Origin: Oceanomicrobium pacificus
GTDB lineage: Bacteria; Pseudomonadota; Alphaproteobacteria; Rhodobacterales; Rhodobacteraceae
NCBI RefSeq assembly: GCF_009833495.1
Contig: NZ_WUWG01000005.1
Span: 247,286-311,285 of the forward strand
Length of the DNA: 64,000 bases
Direction: 5' to 3'
Made by a program: the position numbers and the translations under genes. Under the pieces are notes generated by a model that saw only the letters and a list, made by a program, of their open reading frames with translations, made no database searches and was not told the DNA's origin. This document shows, piece by piece, positions 56,217 to 63,819 of this stretch. Positions within the stretch are counted from its first letter, which is position 1. Each line of letters opens with the position of its first letter.

Positions 56217-56444
56217 GGGCGCGCCGTTCCGTTTCAGGTCATCGAGCACATAGAGCCGGATGGCGGCGGCCAATCCGGCCTCGATCCCGCGCGCCGCGTC
56301 GATCCGGGCGGCCAACTGGTTGATGCCGAGCCCGTCGCGCCGCGCGATCGCGGTGAACGCCTCCCAGAAATCGGGTTCGAGCGACACAGATGTGCGGTGG
56401 CCGTTCAGCGTCAGCGAATGTTTTTCCGGCCGGGCGAAGCGCAT
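56202..56444 (-). CDS. Ribbon-helix-helix domain protein
   Basis: 80 residues. The N-terminal strand KHSLTLNGHRTSVSLEPDFWEAFTAIARRDGLGINQLAARI is the DUF4168-like ribbon-helix-helix pattern found as a small family in alphaproteobacteria. The remainder (RGIEAGLAAAIRLYVLDDLKR) is helical. RHH proteins bind DNA as dimers; no target is known. The ATG overlaps the stop of the DUF4169 gene, so both share one transcript. Confidence 0.82.
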   Translation of the reverse strand: MRFARPEKHSLTLNGHRTSVSLEPDFWEAFTAIARRDGLGINQLAARIDAARGIEAGLAAAIRLYVLDDLKRNGAPSDGG

Positions 56445-56653
56445 CAGCCGTCCGTCCCGCCGCCATCCCCGGGCGTGTCGCTGTCGAGCACATGCCCGTC
56501 GAGCCGCCGCGCGTCGCGCGCCGCTTCGGCTTGCTGTCGCGTCCGCTCGGCCTTGCTCAACCCGTGGCGGACGGCATTTTCATCCGCCTTGCGGCGTTTT
56601 TCTGCGCGGGCGCGGCTCTTGCGCGCGCGGTTGAGGTTCACAACCTGTCCCAT
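56444..56653 (-). CDS. DUF4169 family protein
   Basis: 69 residues, strongly basic and helical (MGQVVNLNRARKSRARAEKR, KAERTRQQAEAARDARRLDG). MGQVVNLNRARK is the family start; the upstream open frame is not. DUF4169 is usually encoded next to the RHH gene, as here with a one-base overlap. Function unknown; the charge pattern suggests nucleic acid or ribosome contact. Confidence 0.85.
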   Translation of the reverse strand: MGQVVNLNRARKSRARAEKRRKADENAVRHGLSKAERTRQQAEAARDARRLDGHVLDSDTPGDGGGTDG

Positions 56654-56697
56654 GCGCCTATCGGTGCCACGGGGCGGGCGGCGGTGCAAGCGGCACG

Positions 56698-56731
56698 AAA
56701 AAGCCCCGGAGCCATGGGGCGCCGGGGCTTT
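56698..56731 (-). terminator. Intrinsic terminator of fumC
   Basis: A 9-bp stem (56701-56709 with 56722-56730), 12-base loop; minus-strand T run from the AAAAA at 56698-56702. It lies 25 bases past the fumC stop. Confidence 0.8.
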
Positions 56732-56755
56732 CGATTTGTTGGACGATGGCGCAGG

Positions 56756-58147
56756 TCAGCGCGGGCCGATCATGTCCTTCGGCTGCACCACGCGGTCGAA
56801 GGTTTCCGCATCCACGAAGCCGAGGCGGATCGCCTCTTCCTTCAGCGTGGTGCGGTTCTTGTGCGCGGTCTTGGCAACGGTCGTCGCATTGTCATAGCCG
56901 ATCTCGGGCGCGAGTGCGGTGACCAGCATCAGGCTTTCCCACATCAGCTTGGAAATCCGCTCCTCGTCGGCCTCGATGCCGGTGACGCAATTGTCGGTGA
57001 AGGCCACGGAGGCATCGCCGAGCAACTGCATCGACTGGAGCACGTTATAGGCCATCATCGGCTTGTAGACGTTCAGTTCGAAATGGCCCTGGCTGCCGGC
57101 GAAGCCGACGGCGGCGTCATTGCCCATGACATGGGCGCAGACCTGGGTGAGCGCCTCGCACTGGGTCGGGTTGACCTTGCCGGGCATGATCGAGGAGCCG
57201 GGTTCGTTTTCCGGCAGCATCAGTTCGCCAAGGCCGCAGCGCGGACCGGAGCCGAGCAGGCGGATATCGTTGGCGATCTTGAAGAGCGAGGCCGAGACCG
57301 TCTTGAGCGCGCCCGACATTTCCACCAGCGCGTCATGGGCGGCGAGCGCCTCGAACTTGTTCGGCGCGGTCACGAAGGGCAGGCCGGTGATCCGGGCCAT
57401 GTTGGCGGCGACCTTCTCGCCCCAGCCTTTGGGCGTGTTGAGCCCGGTGCCGACGGCCGTGCCGCCCTGCGCGAGCGCGTAGATGTTGGGCAGGGCGGCC
57501 TCGACCCGCTTGATGCCCTGTTCCACCTGATAGGCGTAGCCGCCGAATTCCTGCCCGAGCGTGAGCGGGGTTGCGTCCTGCGTGTGGGTGCGGCCGATCT
57601 TGATGATGTCCTTGAAGGCCTCGGCCTTGTCGGCAAGGGCGGCATGCAGCTTGCGCAGACCGGGCAGAAGCACGTCATGTGCGGTGCGCGCCACGGCGAT
57701 ATGCATGGCCGTGGGGAATGTGTCGTTCGACGACTGGCCCATGTTGCAATGGTCGTTCGGGTGCACCGGATCCTTGGAGCCGATGGTGCCGCCGAGCAGT
57801 TCGATGGCGCGGTTCGAGATGACCTCGTTCGCGTTCATGTTGGACTGGGTGCCGGAGCCGGTTTGCCAGACGACGAGCGGGAAATGGTCATCAAGCTTGC
57901 CGGCGACCACTTCGGACGCGGCCTCGACCATGGCCTTGCCGATTTCGGGATCGAGCTTGCCCAGATCGATATTTGCCTCCGCACAAGCCTGTTTGATGAC
58001 GCCGAGCGCCCGGACGATGGCGACGGGCTGCTTTTCCCAGCCGATCGGGAAATTCTTCAGGCTGCGCTGGGTCTGGGCGCCCCAGTAACGGTCGGCGGGA
58101 ACCTCGAGCGGGCCGAAGCTGTCGGTCTCGGTGCGGGTGGCGGTCAT
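56756..58147 (-). CDS. fumC: Fumarate hydratase class II FumC
   Basis: 463 residues, the normal FumC length. Iron-independent hydration of fumarate to malate in the TCA cycle. The start [20 protein letters not shown], the [14 protein letters not shown] segment with its catalytic His region and the signature [16 protein letters not shown] are all visible. ATG 58147 ([10 protein letters not shown]) is preferred over the longer open frame, whose first 27 residues lie over the promoter. Confidence 0.96.
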   Translation of the reverse strand: MTATRTETDSFGPLEVPADRYWGAQTQRSLKNFPIGWEKQPVAIVRALGVIKQACAEANIDLGKLDPEIGKAMVEAASEVVAGKLDDHFPLVVWQTGSGTQSNMNANEVISNRAIELLGGTIGSKDPVHPNDHCNMGQSSNDTFPTAMHIAVARTAHDVLLPGLRKLHAALADKAEAFKDIIKIGRTHTQDATPLTLGQEFGGYAYQVEQGIKRVEAALPNIYALAQGGTAVGTGLNTPKGWGEKVAANMARITGLPFVTAPNKFEALAAHDALVEMSGALKTVSASLFKIANDIRLLGSGPRCGLGELMLPENEPGSSIMPGKVNPTQCEALTQVCAHVMGNDAAVGFAGSQGHFELNVYKPMMAYNVLQSMQLLGDASVAFTDNCVTGIEADEERISKLMWESLMLVTALAPEIGYDNATTVAKTAHKNRTTLKEEAIRLGFVDAETFDRVVQPKDMIGPR

Positions 58148-58181
58148 GGGCGTCTCCTGTCCGGGATATATGCTGTGCGGC

Positions 58182-58210
58182 GGTATACTGTGCGCCGCTG
58201 GTCTTGCCAA
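58182..58210 (-). promoter_or_regulatory. fumC promoter with overlapping direct repeat
   Basis: On the minus strand TTGGCA (58210-58205), 17 bp, TATACC (58187-58182). The plus strand shows a 14-base direct repeat, TATGCTGTGCGGCG (58169-58182) and TATACTGTGCGCCG (58184-58197), 12 of 14 identical with a 15-base period, covering the -10 and the start. Confidence 0.6.
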
Positions 58211-58246
58211 CGGGCCAAAGGGGCGCACGGGGCAGGGCCAGAAAGA

Positions 58247-58276
58247 TTGACAGAATGTCGCAGTTCGGCCCTAACT
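58247..58276 (+). promoter_or_regulatory. Candidate promoter of the DUF805 gene
   Basis: A perfect TTGACA (58247-58252) with CTAACT (58271-58276) after an 18-bp spacer; TGTCGCAG occurs twice in the following 30 bases. Confidence 0.4.
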
Positions 58277-58301
58277 GTCGCAGGAACAAGGGAGAAACGA
58301 C

Positions 58302-58703
58302 ATGAACATGCAGGAGTCGGTACGTCACGTGCTGTCGAATTACGCGACCTTCAGCGGTCGCGCCCCCCGTCCTGAATTCTGGTGGTGGGTGCTCTTTGTC
58401 TTTGTGCTGCTGCTCGTCACGCAGGCCATTGACGCTTTCCTGATCGTGCCGCTGCTGGGCATCGAGCCGGCGTTGGAGGGGGAAAACCCGTCCCGGCCGC
58501 TCAGCATGCTGGTGTCGCTCGCGCTCATCATCCCGAACCTCGCGGTGGGGGTCCGGCGGCTCCACGATACGGACAAGTCGGGCTGGTGGATCCTGATCGG
58601 GCTTATCCCGATCATCGGTTTTCTGGTGCTGCTCTATTTCTATGCGCAGAAGGGCACCGAGGGCGAAAACCGCTTCGGGCCGCCGCCGGCGGGCACCGCC
58701 TGA
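58302..58703 (+). CDS. DUF805 inner-membrane protein
   Basis: 133 residues, three to four membrane helices. The N-terminal FSGRAPRPEFWWWVLFV and the later VRRLHDTDKSGWWILIGLIP are the DUF805 hallmarks. The family is widespread and of unknown biochemical role. It is divergent from fumC and followed by a bidirectional terminator shared with sspB. Confidence 0.9.
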   Translation: MNMQESVRHVLSNYATFSGRAPRPEFWWWVLFVFVLLLVTQAIDAFLIVPLLGIEPALEGENPSRPLSMLVSLALIIPNLAVGVRRLHDTDKSGWWILIGLIPIIGFLVLLYFYAQKGTEGENRFGPPPAGTA

Positions 58704-58729
58704 CCGGCAGCGTTTGACCGCGACCAAAG

Positions 58730-58764
58730 AAAACGCCCCGCGCCAGTGGCTGCGGGGCGTTTTT
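58730..58764. terminator. Bidirectional terminator between DUF805 and sspB
   Basis: A 10-bp stem AACGCCCCGC/GCGGGGCGTT (58732-58741 with 58752-58761), T run on the plus strand and A-rich flank on the other, serving both convergent genes. Confidence 0.85.
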
Positions 58765-58784
58765 CTGTCTTCCGGTCCGCGCTG

Positions 58785-59249
58785 TCAGTGCTTGCGGAAA
58801 CTGTCGAGGCTGACCACTTCCGCGTCATGTTCGCGCGTGGTTTCCACCGGCACCTCATCGGGATCCTCGATATCGGCCGGGGCTTCATCTTCCTCCTCAT
58901 GCCCGTCGAAGCGCAGACCGAATTCGACAGACGGGTCGACGAAGGTCTTGATTGCATCGAAGGGGATGACGAGCGGTTCCGGCTGGTTGCCGAAATTGAG
59001 CGTGACGCTGAACCGGTCGGGCATGACGGCAAGCGCGTCGAACCAGTCCTGCATGACGATCGTCATCTCTGTCGGGTAGCGGTCCTTCAGCCAGTCGGCC
59101 ATGTCGACGCCCGGATGGGTCGTGTCGAAGGTGAAGAAGAAATGATGTGCCCCCGGGAGCCCGTTTTCAGCCGTATATTCAAGCACTTCACGCAGGAGTC
59201 CCTGCATGGCGCGTTGCATCAGCTGGCCGTAGTTGATCCCGTTGGTCAT
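58785..59249 (-). CDS. sspB: SspB-family ClpXP adaptor
   Basis: 154 residues. Alphaproteobacterial SspB binds the ssrA tag and hands tagged proteins to ClpXP. The N-terminal INYGQLMQRAMQGLLREVLE, the core HHFFFTFDTTHPGVDMADWL and FSVTLNFGNQPEPLVIPFDAI are the family pattern; the acidic tail ends in VVSLDSFRKH, the likely ClpX-docking peptide. ATG 59249 (MTNGINYGQ) is preferred. It lies about 80 bases downstream of the tmRNA gene, same strand. Confidence 0.9.
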   Translation of the reverse strand: MTNGINYGQLMQRAMQGLLREVLEYTAENGLPGAHHFFFTFDTTHPGVDMADWLKDRYPTEMTIVMQDWFDALAVMPDRFSVTLNFGNQPEPLVIPFDAIKTFVDPSVEFGLRFDGHEEEDEAPADIEDPDEVPVETTREHDAEVVSLDSFRKH

Positions 59250-59329
59250 GGTGTCCTGAGTCCCGTTGCTCCCTCCGACCATAGACGATTCCCTTACGGA
59301 TAAAAGAGGCGCAGATCACGCTTTTGAGG

Positions 59330-59660
59330 GGAATCAGCGAAGAAATTGAAAATGCAGGCTTCTGTTGCCAGGTGCCTGCGAACCCCGCCTGAAACTGCTA
59401 GGTCTCAGGACTTAGATTTCGGTATTTCGCACTGCTTACGCAGCGAGAGCAACCGGAGCACGATTGTCGTTTGCAACTATGCTTTTTACGCCGATAACGG
59501 TGGCCGTCCGCCGAGTGAAAGCAACATCTTTACACGTCCGTCGATCCTGTTTCGGCCCCATGATCCCCAAACGAAGGATGTTGGTGGAGCCGCCGGGTAC
59601 CGCCCCCGGGTCCGATCCGCTTATTACATGCGCGTTTATCACCATAGTCCCCGGAGGAAC
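59330..59660 (-). ncRNA. ssrA: Transfer-messenger RNA, circularly permuted two-piece form
   Basis: Rescues stalled ribosomes. Order on the minus strand: acceptor piece first, with a T-arm region and an encoded CCA ending at 59582; a 22-base intervening sequence (59581-59560); then the coding piece starting GGGGCCG at 59559. GGGGCCG pairs with CGGCUCC next to ACCA to close the acceptor stem, joining the two pieces. The tag is read from GCA 59474 to the stop at 59436: ANDNRAPVALAA. A GCAGGC/GCCTGC hairpin (59354-59379) belongs to the pseudoknot region. The outer ends are approximate. Confidence 0.92.
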
Positions 59661-59666
59661 GGATCA

Positions 59667-59695
59667 AATATAGGCCCGCGCGCGGCGGATTTGAA
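59667..59695 (-). promoter_or_regulatory. tmRNA promoter
   Basis: On the minus strand TTCAAA (59695-59690), 17 bp, TATATT (59672-59667); predicted start near 59660. It lies 37 bases past the DUF1194 stop. Confidence 0.6.
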
Positions 59696-59731
59696 GGGGG
59701 AAGTTGGCAGCCTGCGCCGTTCTGCGGCCCG

Positions 59732-60412
59732 TCAGGAGGTCGGGCGCCCGATCTCGGCAAGGAGCTTGCGCTCGATGGCGCGCGGATAGTCGGCATAGTC
59801 GCGCGCGGTGATGACGAAGGCCCCGTCGCCGGTGATCACGTGGTTGTGGTAATAGGGGGTCAGGTTCGCCTCGATATCGGCAATGGCGAGCCCGTTGACG
59901 GTGATCCCCATGGCCGCCATCTGCGCCCGGACGGCGGCGGGCGGGGTGCCCTCGTTCGACGAGCCGTCGCCCGACACGTCGATCACCCGGCGGGTGCAGT
60001 CGGGCACGGCCTCGAAGGTCACGGCGGTGAAAAGGAGCGCATTTCCGATCGCGGTGGAAAAATGTTCCCACGCGCGCGGCGTGGCGCGGACGATGCGGGC
60101 CATCTCGGCCACGTCGCGCAGGCTCTTCATCCGCCGCCAGTCGATGGACAACTCCTGCCGCGAGGCGCCGGTCCATTGCACGAGGCTGAGCGCGGCCTGC
60201 GTGGCGACGAGCGCGTCCGCGATGGTGCTCTGTTCCAGCGCGTCGGCGAGCCCGTCCATCTGCAGCCGGTATTCCTCGGGCGAGATCGAGCCGGACACGT
60301 CGACAGTGAGCGCCAAGGCCACGTCACAGGCCGATGCGGGCAGGGCTGCCGCGGCCAGTGCAATCGTGGTCGCCAGCGGGCGGACGACAGGTGCAAGGCA
60401 CCGCACGCCCAC
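59732..60412 (-). CDS. DUF1194 exported VWA-like protein (copy 2)
   Basis: 226 residues with a signal peptide ending near LPASACDV. The mature part begins VALALTVDVSGSISPEEY, where DVSGS is a metal-ion-dependent adhesion (MIDAS) site of von Willebrand A domains, and later has VIDVSGDGSSNEG. It is one of two tandem paralogues; its start lies 3 bases after the stop of the copy upstream. Periplasmic role unknown. Confidence 0.87.
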   Translation of the reverse strand: MGVRCLAPVVRPLATTIALAAAALPASACDVALALTVDVSGSISPEEYRLQMDGLADALEQSTIADALVATQAALSLVQWTGASRQELSIDWRRMKSLRDVAEMARIVRATPRAWEHFSTAIGNALLFTAVTFEAVPDCTRRVIDVSGDGSSNEGTPPAAVRAQMAAMGITVNGLAIADIEANLTPYYHNHVITGDGAFVITARDYADYPRAIERKLLAEIGRPTS

Positions 60413-60414
60413 GG

Positions 60415-61074
60415 TCAGACCCCGGGGGTGCGCAATTCGCGCAGGATCTTGGCGCGGATCGCGCGGGGATAGTCGTCGAACCCCTCGGCGGTTTCCACGA
60501 AGGCGCCGGGGCCGGTGATGACCCGGTGACGGAAATATTCGCTCAACTCGAAGGACTCGTCCTCGATCGCGAGCGCATTGACCGTGAGGCCGGCTGCCGC
60601 GAGCCCGTCGCGCAGCCCCTCGGGTCCGGGGCCGGTGTTCGACTTGCCGTCGCCCGACACGTCGATGACCATCCGGTCGCAGCGGGGCGCGCTGGCAAAC
60701 CCGTCCGCCACGCGGGCGAGGGCCGTGCCCATGGCCGTGCTCTCGTTGATCGCGGCGCGCGGCAGGGTGCGGGTGCGGTCGGCAAAGGCCTGCAGGGCGG
60801 CGGGGCTGTCGATCCCGGTCCAGGGAATGGCGCGCACCTGCGTGCCGCGCCCGCCCCAGTGCCAGAGGCTGAGTTGCGCCCGCAAGGCGGCGAGGTCGCG
60901 CGCGATGGCGGGGTCCTCGAGCGCGTCGGCAAGCCCGTTCATCTGGATCGCATATTCATACCCGTCGACCGACCCCGACACGTCGACGGCAAAGGCGAGG
61001 GCCAGCCCGCAGGCCGAAGCGCCGGCAGGTGCCAGCGCCAGAGCCGTTGCAGCGGCCAGCCCCGCGCCCCGCAT
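60415..61074 (-). CDS. DUF1194 exported VWA-like protein (copy 1)
   Basis: 219 residues, signal peptide to about GASACGLA. Same layout as the next gene: LALAFAVDVSGSVDGYEYAIQMNGLADALE, then RMVIDVSGDGKSNTGPGPEG and HRVITGPGAFVETAEGFDDYP. The MIDAS DxSxS is intact. ATG 61074 shares one base with the gloA stop; GTG 61077 is an alternative. Tandem arrangement points to a duplication. Confidence 0.87.
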   Translation of the reverse strand: MRGAGLAAATALALAPAGASACGLALAFAVDVSGSVDGYEYAIQMNGLADALEDPAIARDLAALRAQLSLWHWGGRGTQVRAIPWTGIDSPAALQAFADRTRTLPRAAINESTAMGTALARVADGFASAPRCDRMVIDVSGDGKSNTGPGPEGLRDGLAAAGLTVNALAIEDESFELSEYFRHRVITGPGAFVETAEGFDDYPRAIRAKILRELRTPGV

Positions 61075-61502
61075 CACCAGTGCCCGGTATTTTCCATGCT
61101 GGCCCAGGGTTCCTGCGGCGGCAGGTCGTCGCCGTTCTGGATCAGCTCGATGGAGATATTGTCCGGCGACCGCACGAAGGCCATGTGCCCGTCGCGCGGC
61201 GGACGGTTGATCGTCACGCCATTGTCCATCAGGTGCTGGCACATGGCGTAGATATCGTCGACCTTGTAGGCGAGGTGGCCGAAATGGCGGCTGTCGGACG
61301 GCAGGCCCTCGTCCCCGTCCCAGTTGTAGGTCAGCTCCACCGGACAGTCCGGCTGGCCCGGCGGCGCCATGAAGACGAGCGTGAAGCGGCCGCCCTCATT
61401 ATCGTAACGGCGCGTTTCCTCCAGCCCGAGCAGCTTGTAGAAGGCCATCGAGGCGTCGAGATCCTTCACCCGGACCATCGTGTGGAGATATTTCAGCGGC
61501 AT
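61074..61502 (-). CDS. gloA: Lactoylglutathione lyase (glyoxalase I)
   Basis: 142 residues, VOC fold. Converts the hemithioacetal of methylglyoxal and glutathione. YLHTMVRVKDLDASMAFYKLLGL holds the first metal His, VELTYNWD the Glu, FGHLAYKVDDI the second His and ISIELIQN the second Glu, so all four metal ligands of GloA appear present. ATG 61502 (MPLKYLHTM) is family-like; the longer open frame is not. Followed by the DUF1194 pair with a one-base overlap. Confidence 0.88.
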   Translation of the reverse strand: MPLKYLHTMVRVKDLDASMAFYKLLGLEETRRYDNEGGRFTLVFMAPPGQPDCPVELTYNWDGDEGLPSDSRHFGHLAYKVDDIYAMCQHLMDNGVTINRPPRDGHMAFVRSPDNISIELIQNGDDLPPQEPWASMENTGHW

Positions 61503-61680
61503 GGAAGCTCCTGCAGATTGTTGGTTTTCAAGGACGATAGCCAAAGCCGCGGAGGGGCGCCACCATCGCCGCTGGCGATCACGGCGATTTTCTTTCATAT
61601 GGTGGTTCACGCCTGTGTGACCGCAATATATCGTGTGTGCGAGCGCGAGTCGCAGGCAACAGATGAAAGACGAGGTCCGC

Positions 61681-62601
61681 ATGCCCATCACCGCCGAGCA
61701 GCAGGCACAGATCGACGAGGAACGGGCCCGCAGCCAGCCCACGCGGCGCGCGGTGGCGCCGGGGATGGAGGAACATCTCTACACGGCCTATCCGGTGCTC
61801 GATCACGGCTTCGTCCGGGTGATCGACTATATGGGCGACGATGCCGCGATCACCCAGGCCGCGCGGGTCAGCTACGGCAAGGGCACCAAGTCGGTCAGCA
61901 ATGACGAGGGGCTGATCCGCTACCTGATGCGCCACTGGCATTCGACGCCCTTCGAGATGTGCGAGATCAAGCTGCATGTGAAACTGCCGGTCTTCGTGGC
62001 GCGCCAGTGGATTCGCCACCGGACCGCCAATGTGAACGAATATTCGGCCCGCTATTCGATCCTCGACCGGGAATTCTACATCCCCGCGCCCGAGCATCTG
62101 GCGGCGCAGTCGGTGGTCAACAACCAGGGGCGCGGGGAGCTGCTCGAAGGGGCGGAGGCCGCCCGCGTGCTCGACTATCTGAAAGCCGACAGCGCGCGCG
62201 CCTATGACCATTACGAGGAGATGATCTCCGACGAGGGGCAAGCGGGGCTGGCGCGCGAACTGGCGCGGATGAACCTGCCCGCCAACATCTACACGCAATG
62301 GTACTGGAAGGTGGACCTGCACAATCTCTTCCACTTCCTGCGCCTGCGCGCCGACGCCCATGCGCAATATGAGATCCGCGTCTATGCGGAGGAAATCTGC
62401 AAGCTCGTGGCCGACTGGGTGCCCTTCGCCTATACCGCTTTCGAGGATTACCGGCTGGGCGGCGCGACCCTGTCGGACCGCGCGCTCGACTGCGTCCGCC
62501 GGATGCTCGCGGGCGAAGAGGTCACGCAGGAAAGCTCGGGCATGAGCAAGGGCGAGTGGCGGGAGTTCCGCGCGACGCTCGACGGGCCGGCCGAAGCCTG
62601 A
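61681..62601 (+). CDS. thyX: FAD-dependent thymidylate synthase ThyX
   Basis: 306 residues. Makes dTMP from dUMP using FAD. The ThyX motif [15 protein letters not shown] begins at R112. ATG 61681 ([10 protein letters not shown]) has GAGG 5 bases upstream; ATG 61663 is possible. It is divergent from gloA. Confidence 0.95.
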   Translation: MPITAEQQAQIDEERARSQPTRRAVAPGMEEHLYTAYPVLDHGFVRVIDYMGDDAAITQAARVSYGKGTKSVSNDEGLIRYLMRHWHSTPFEMCEIKLHVKLPVFVARQWIRHRTANVNEYSARYSILDREFYIPAPEHLAAQSVVNNQGRGELLEGAEAARVLDYLKADSARAYDHYEEMISDEGQAGLARELARMNLPANIYTQWYWKVDLHNLFHFLRLRADAHAQYEIRVYAEEICKLVADWVPFAYTAFEDYRLGGATLSDRALDCVRRMLAGEEVTQESSGMSKGEWREFRATLDGPAEA

Positions 62602-62611
62602 CCCCGAAATG

Positions 62612-62640
62612 AAAACCGCCCGGACCATGGGTCCGGGCGG
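62612..62640 (-). terminator. Terminator of cspA, possibly bidirectional with thyX
   Basis: A 10-bp perfect stem (62616-62625 with 62631-62640) and a 5-base loop, followed on the minus strand by TTTTC. It lies 54 bases past the cspA stop and 14 past the thyX stop. Confidence 0.75.
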
Positions 62641-62694
62641 CATCGAATCCTATGGTCGGGGCGGCGGGTTGCCGGTCCCGTCCTTTGAAACCGC

Positions 62695-62901
62695 TCAGAG
62701 CAGTTTCAGGTCAGCGGCAGATGCGCGGCCGTCACGGCCTTCCTGCAGCTCGTACTCGACTTTCTGGTTGTCGGCGAGGCCGGTCAGACCTGCGCGCTCG
62801 ACAGCCGAGATGTGCACAAACACGTCGTTGCCGCCGGATTCCGGTGCGATGAAGCCGAAGCCTTTGGTCGAGTTGAACCATTTTACGGTGCCAGTGGCCA
62901 T
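62695..62901 (-). CDS. cspA: Cold-shock protein, CspA family
   Basis: 68 residues, a single OB fold. RNP1 is KGFGFIAP and RNP2 is VFVHISA; start [14 protein letters not shown] is typical. Single-stranded nucleic acid chaperone. The leader upstream is about 110 bases long, as in many csp genes. Confidence 0.96.
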   Translation of the reverse strand: MATGTVKWFNSTKGFGFIAPESGGNDVFVHISAVERAGLTGLADNQKVEYELQEGRDGRASAADLKLL

Positions 62902-63018
62902 ATCCGTATCTCCTGATCTGTGTCGCCCGCAACATGCGGCGACCCGGTGGTTGGTCCTTTTGTCTAGGCCGCCAACTGTATCAGAAGTCGGTAGAGTAGA
63001 ACTGTCTCACTGCGGCCT

Positions 63019-63046
63019 TCCATAGATGGGTCACATGGGATTGCAA
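63019..63046 (-). promoter_or_regulatory. Candidate cspA promoter
   Basis: On the minus strand TTGCAA (63046-63041), 16 bp, TATGGA (63024-63019), giving a leader of about 110 bases. Confidence 0.45.
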
Positions 63047-63170
63047 GGAAAATCGCTCATGTGTCGCCCACCTCACGCAGCGGTGAGCCGATATCCTCCG
63101 ACCGATTGCCCCCGTCTGGCAGCCTGTGTCTGCGGCCGGTCCGGCCGGGCGGAATTGCAGGACATATATA

Positions 63171-63186
63171 GCTCGCGCGCGCGAGC
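63171..63186. repeat. 16-bp perfect palindrome
   Basis: GCTCGCGCGCGCGAGC, directly after CATATATA (63162-63169). It stands in the 387-base gap between cspA and the ArsC-like gene, which holds no credible ORF. It could be an operator at a TATATA-type -10 or a simple GC hairpin. Confidence 0.5.
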
Positions 63187-63288
63187 GCGACCGGCGCGCG
63201 CCGGATCGGGTCATGAAATGGGTGACGGGGGCGGGCCGGCGCGTCAGTCTGGGGGCCGTTGAATCACTTGAACCATGCGGAGCCTGCC

Positions 63289-63639
63289 ATGAGCCTCACC
63301 CTCCATATCCTGAAGAACTGCGACAGCTGCCGTGCCGCGCGGCGCGACCTGACAGCGGCGGGGCAGACGGTGGAGCTTGTCGACATCATGGCAACGCCGC
63401 CGACGCGCGCGCAGCTCGACAGGTGGCTCGCCGCCCTCGGTCCCGACCGTCTGGTGAATCGCAAATCGGCCACCTGGCGGGGATTGGGCGACTCGGATCG
63501 GGACGGATGGGACGATCCCGCGCGGGCCGCGGCGCTCCTTCAGGCGCATCCCAAACTGATGAAGCGTCCGCTCATCGAGGCGGGCGATGCGGTCCATGTC
63601 GGATGGACGGCCGAAACCCGCGCGGCGCTCGGCCTTTGA
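63289..63639 (+). CDS. ArsC/Spx-family protein (arsenate reductase-like)
   Basis: 116 residues, thioredoxin-like. HILKNCDSCRAARRDLTAAG has a CxxC at the position of the ArsC/YffB/Spx active Cys, followed by LVDIMATPPTRAQLDRWLAALG and the family segment LMKRPLIEAGDAVHVGW. This is the ArsC-related YffB group; arsenate reduction is not implied, as no ars gene is near. ATG 63289 follows AGCCTGCC without a strong site; ATG 63259 is possible but lacks homology-like sequence. Confidence 0.85.
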   Translation: MSLTLHILKNCDSCRAARRDLTAAGQTVELVDIMATPPTRAQLDRWLAALGPDRLVNRKSATWRGLGDSDRDGWDDPARAAALLQAHPKLMKRPLIEAGDAVHVGWTAETRAALGL

Positions 63640-63698
63640 GGGAAGGGGCAGGGCGCATCCGGGCGCCGGAATCTCCGCCCTTGACGCAGGGGCATGAT

Positions 63699-63721
63699 CC
63701 GGGGCAATTTATGTGCCCCGG
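63699..63721. repeat. Strong hairpin between the ArsC-like gene and the rRNA promoter
   Basis: CCGGGGCA/TGCCCCGG (63699-63706 with 63714-63721), 7-base loop, no U-tract. It probably insulates the rRNA promoter from upstream transcription. Confidence 0.5.
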
Positions 63722-63742
63722 AACGGGCGGTTTCGGGTCGAA

Positions 63743-63813
63743 AATTTCGTTCTGAAAAAAGTGCGGATTTTTGAAAAAAAGCTGTTGCGGCCCCCAGAGG
63801 AGGGGCCTATACA
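63743..63813 (+). promoter_or_regulatory. rRNA operon promoter with UP-like element
   Basis: TTGCGG (63785-63790), 17 bp, TATACA (63808-63813). Upstream, 63743-63782 is rich in A and T runs, as in UP elements of rRNA promoters. Predicted start near 63820. Confidence 0.7.
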
Positions 63814-63819
63814 CCGCCC

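Noticed and set aside
59436..59645. 69-residue minus-strand ORF ending ANDNRAPVALAA
   Set aside because: It runs across the acceptor and coding pieces of the permuted tmRNA; only the last 12 codons are the real tag.
63026..63262. 78-residue plus-strand ORF before the ArsC-like gene
   Set aside because: Overlaps the cspA promoter and GC palindrome, has irregular composition and no ribosome site.
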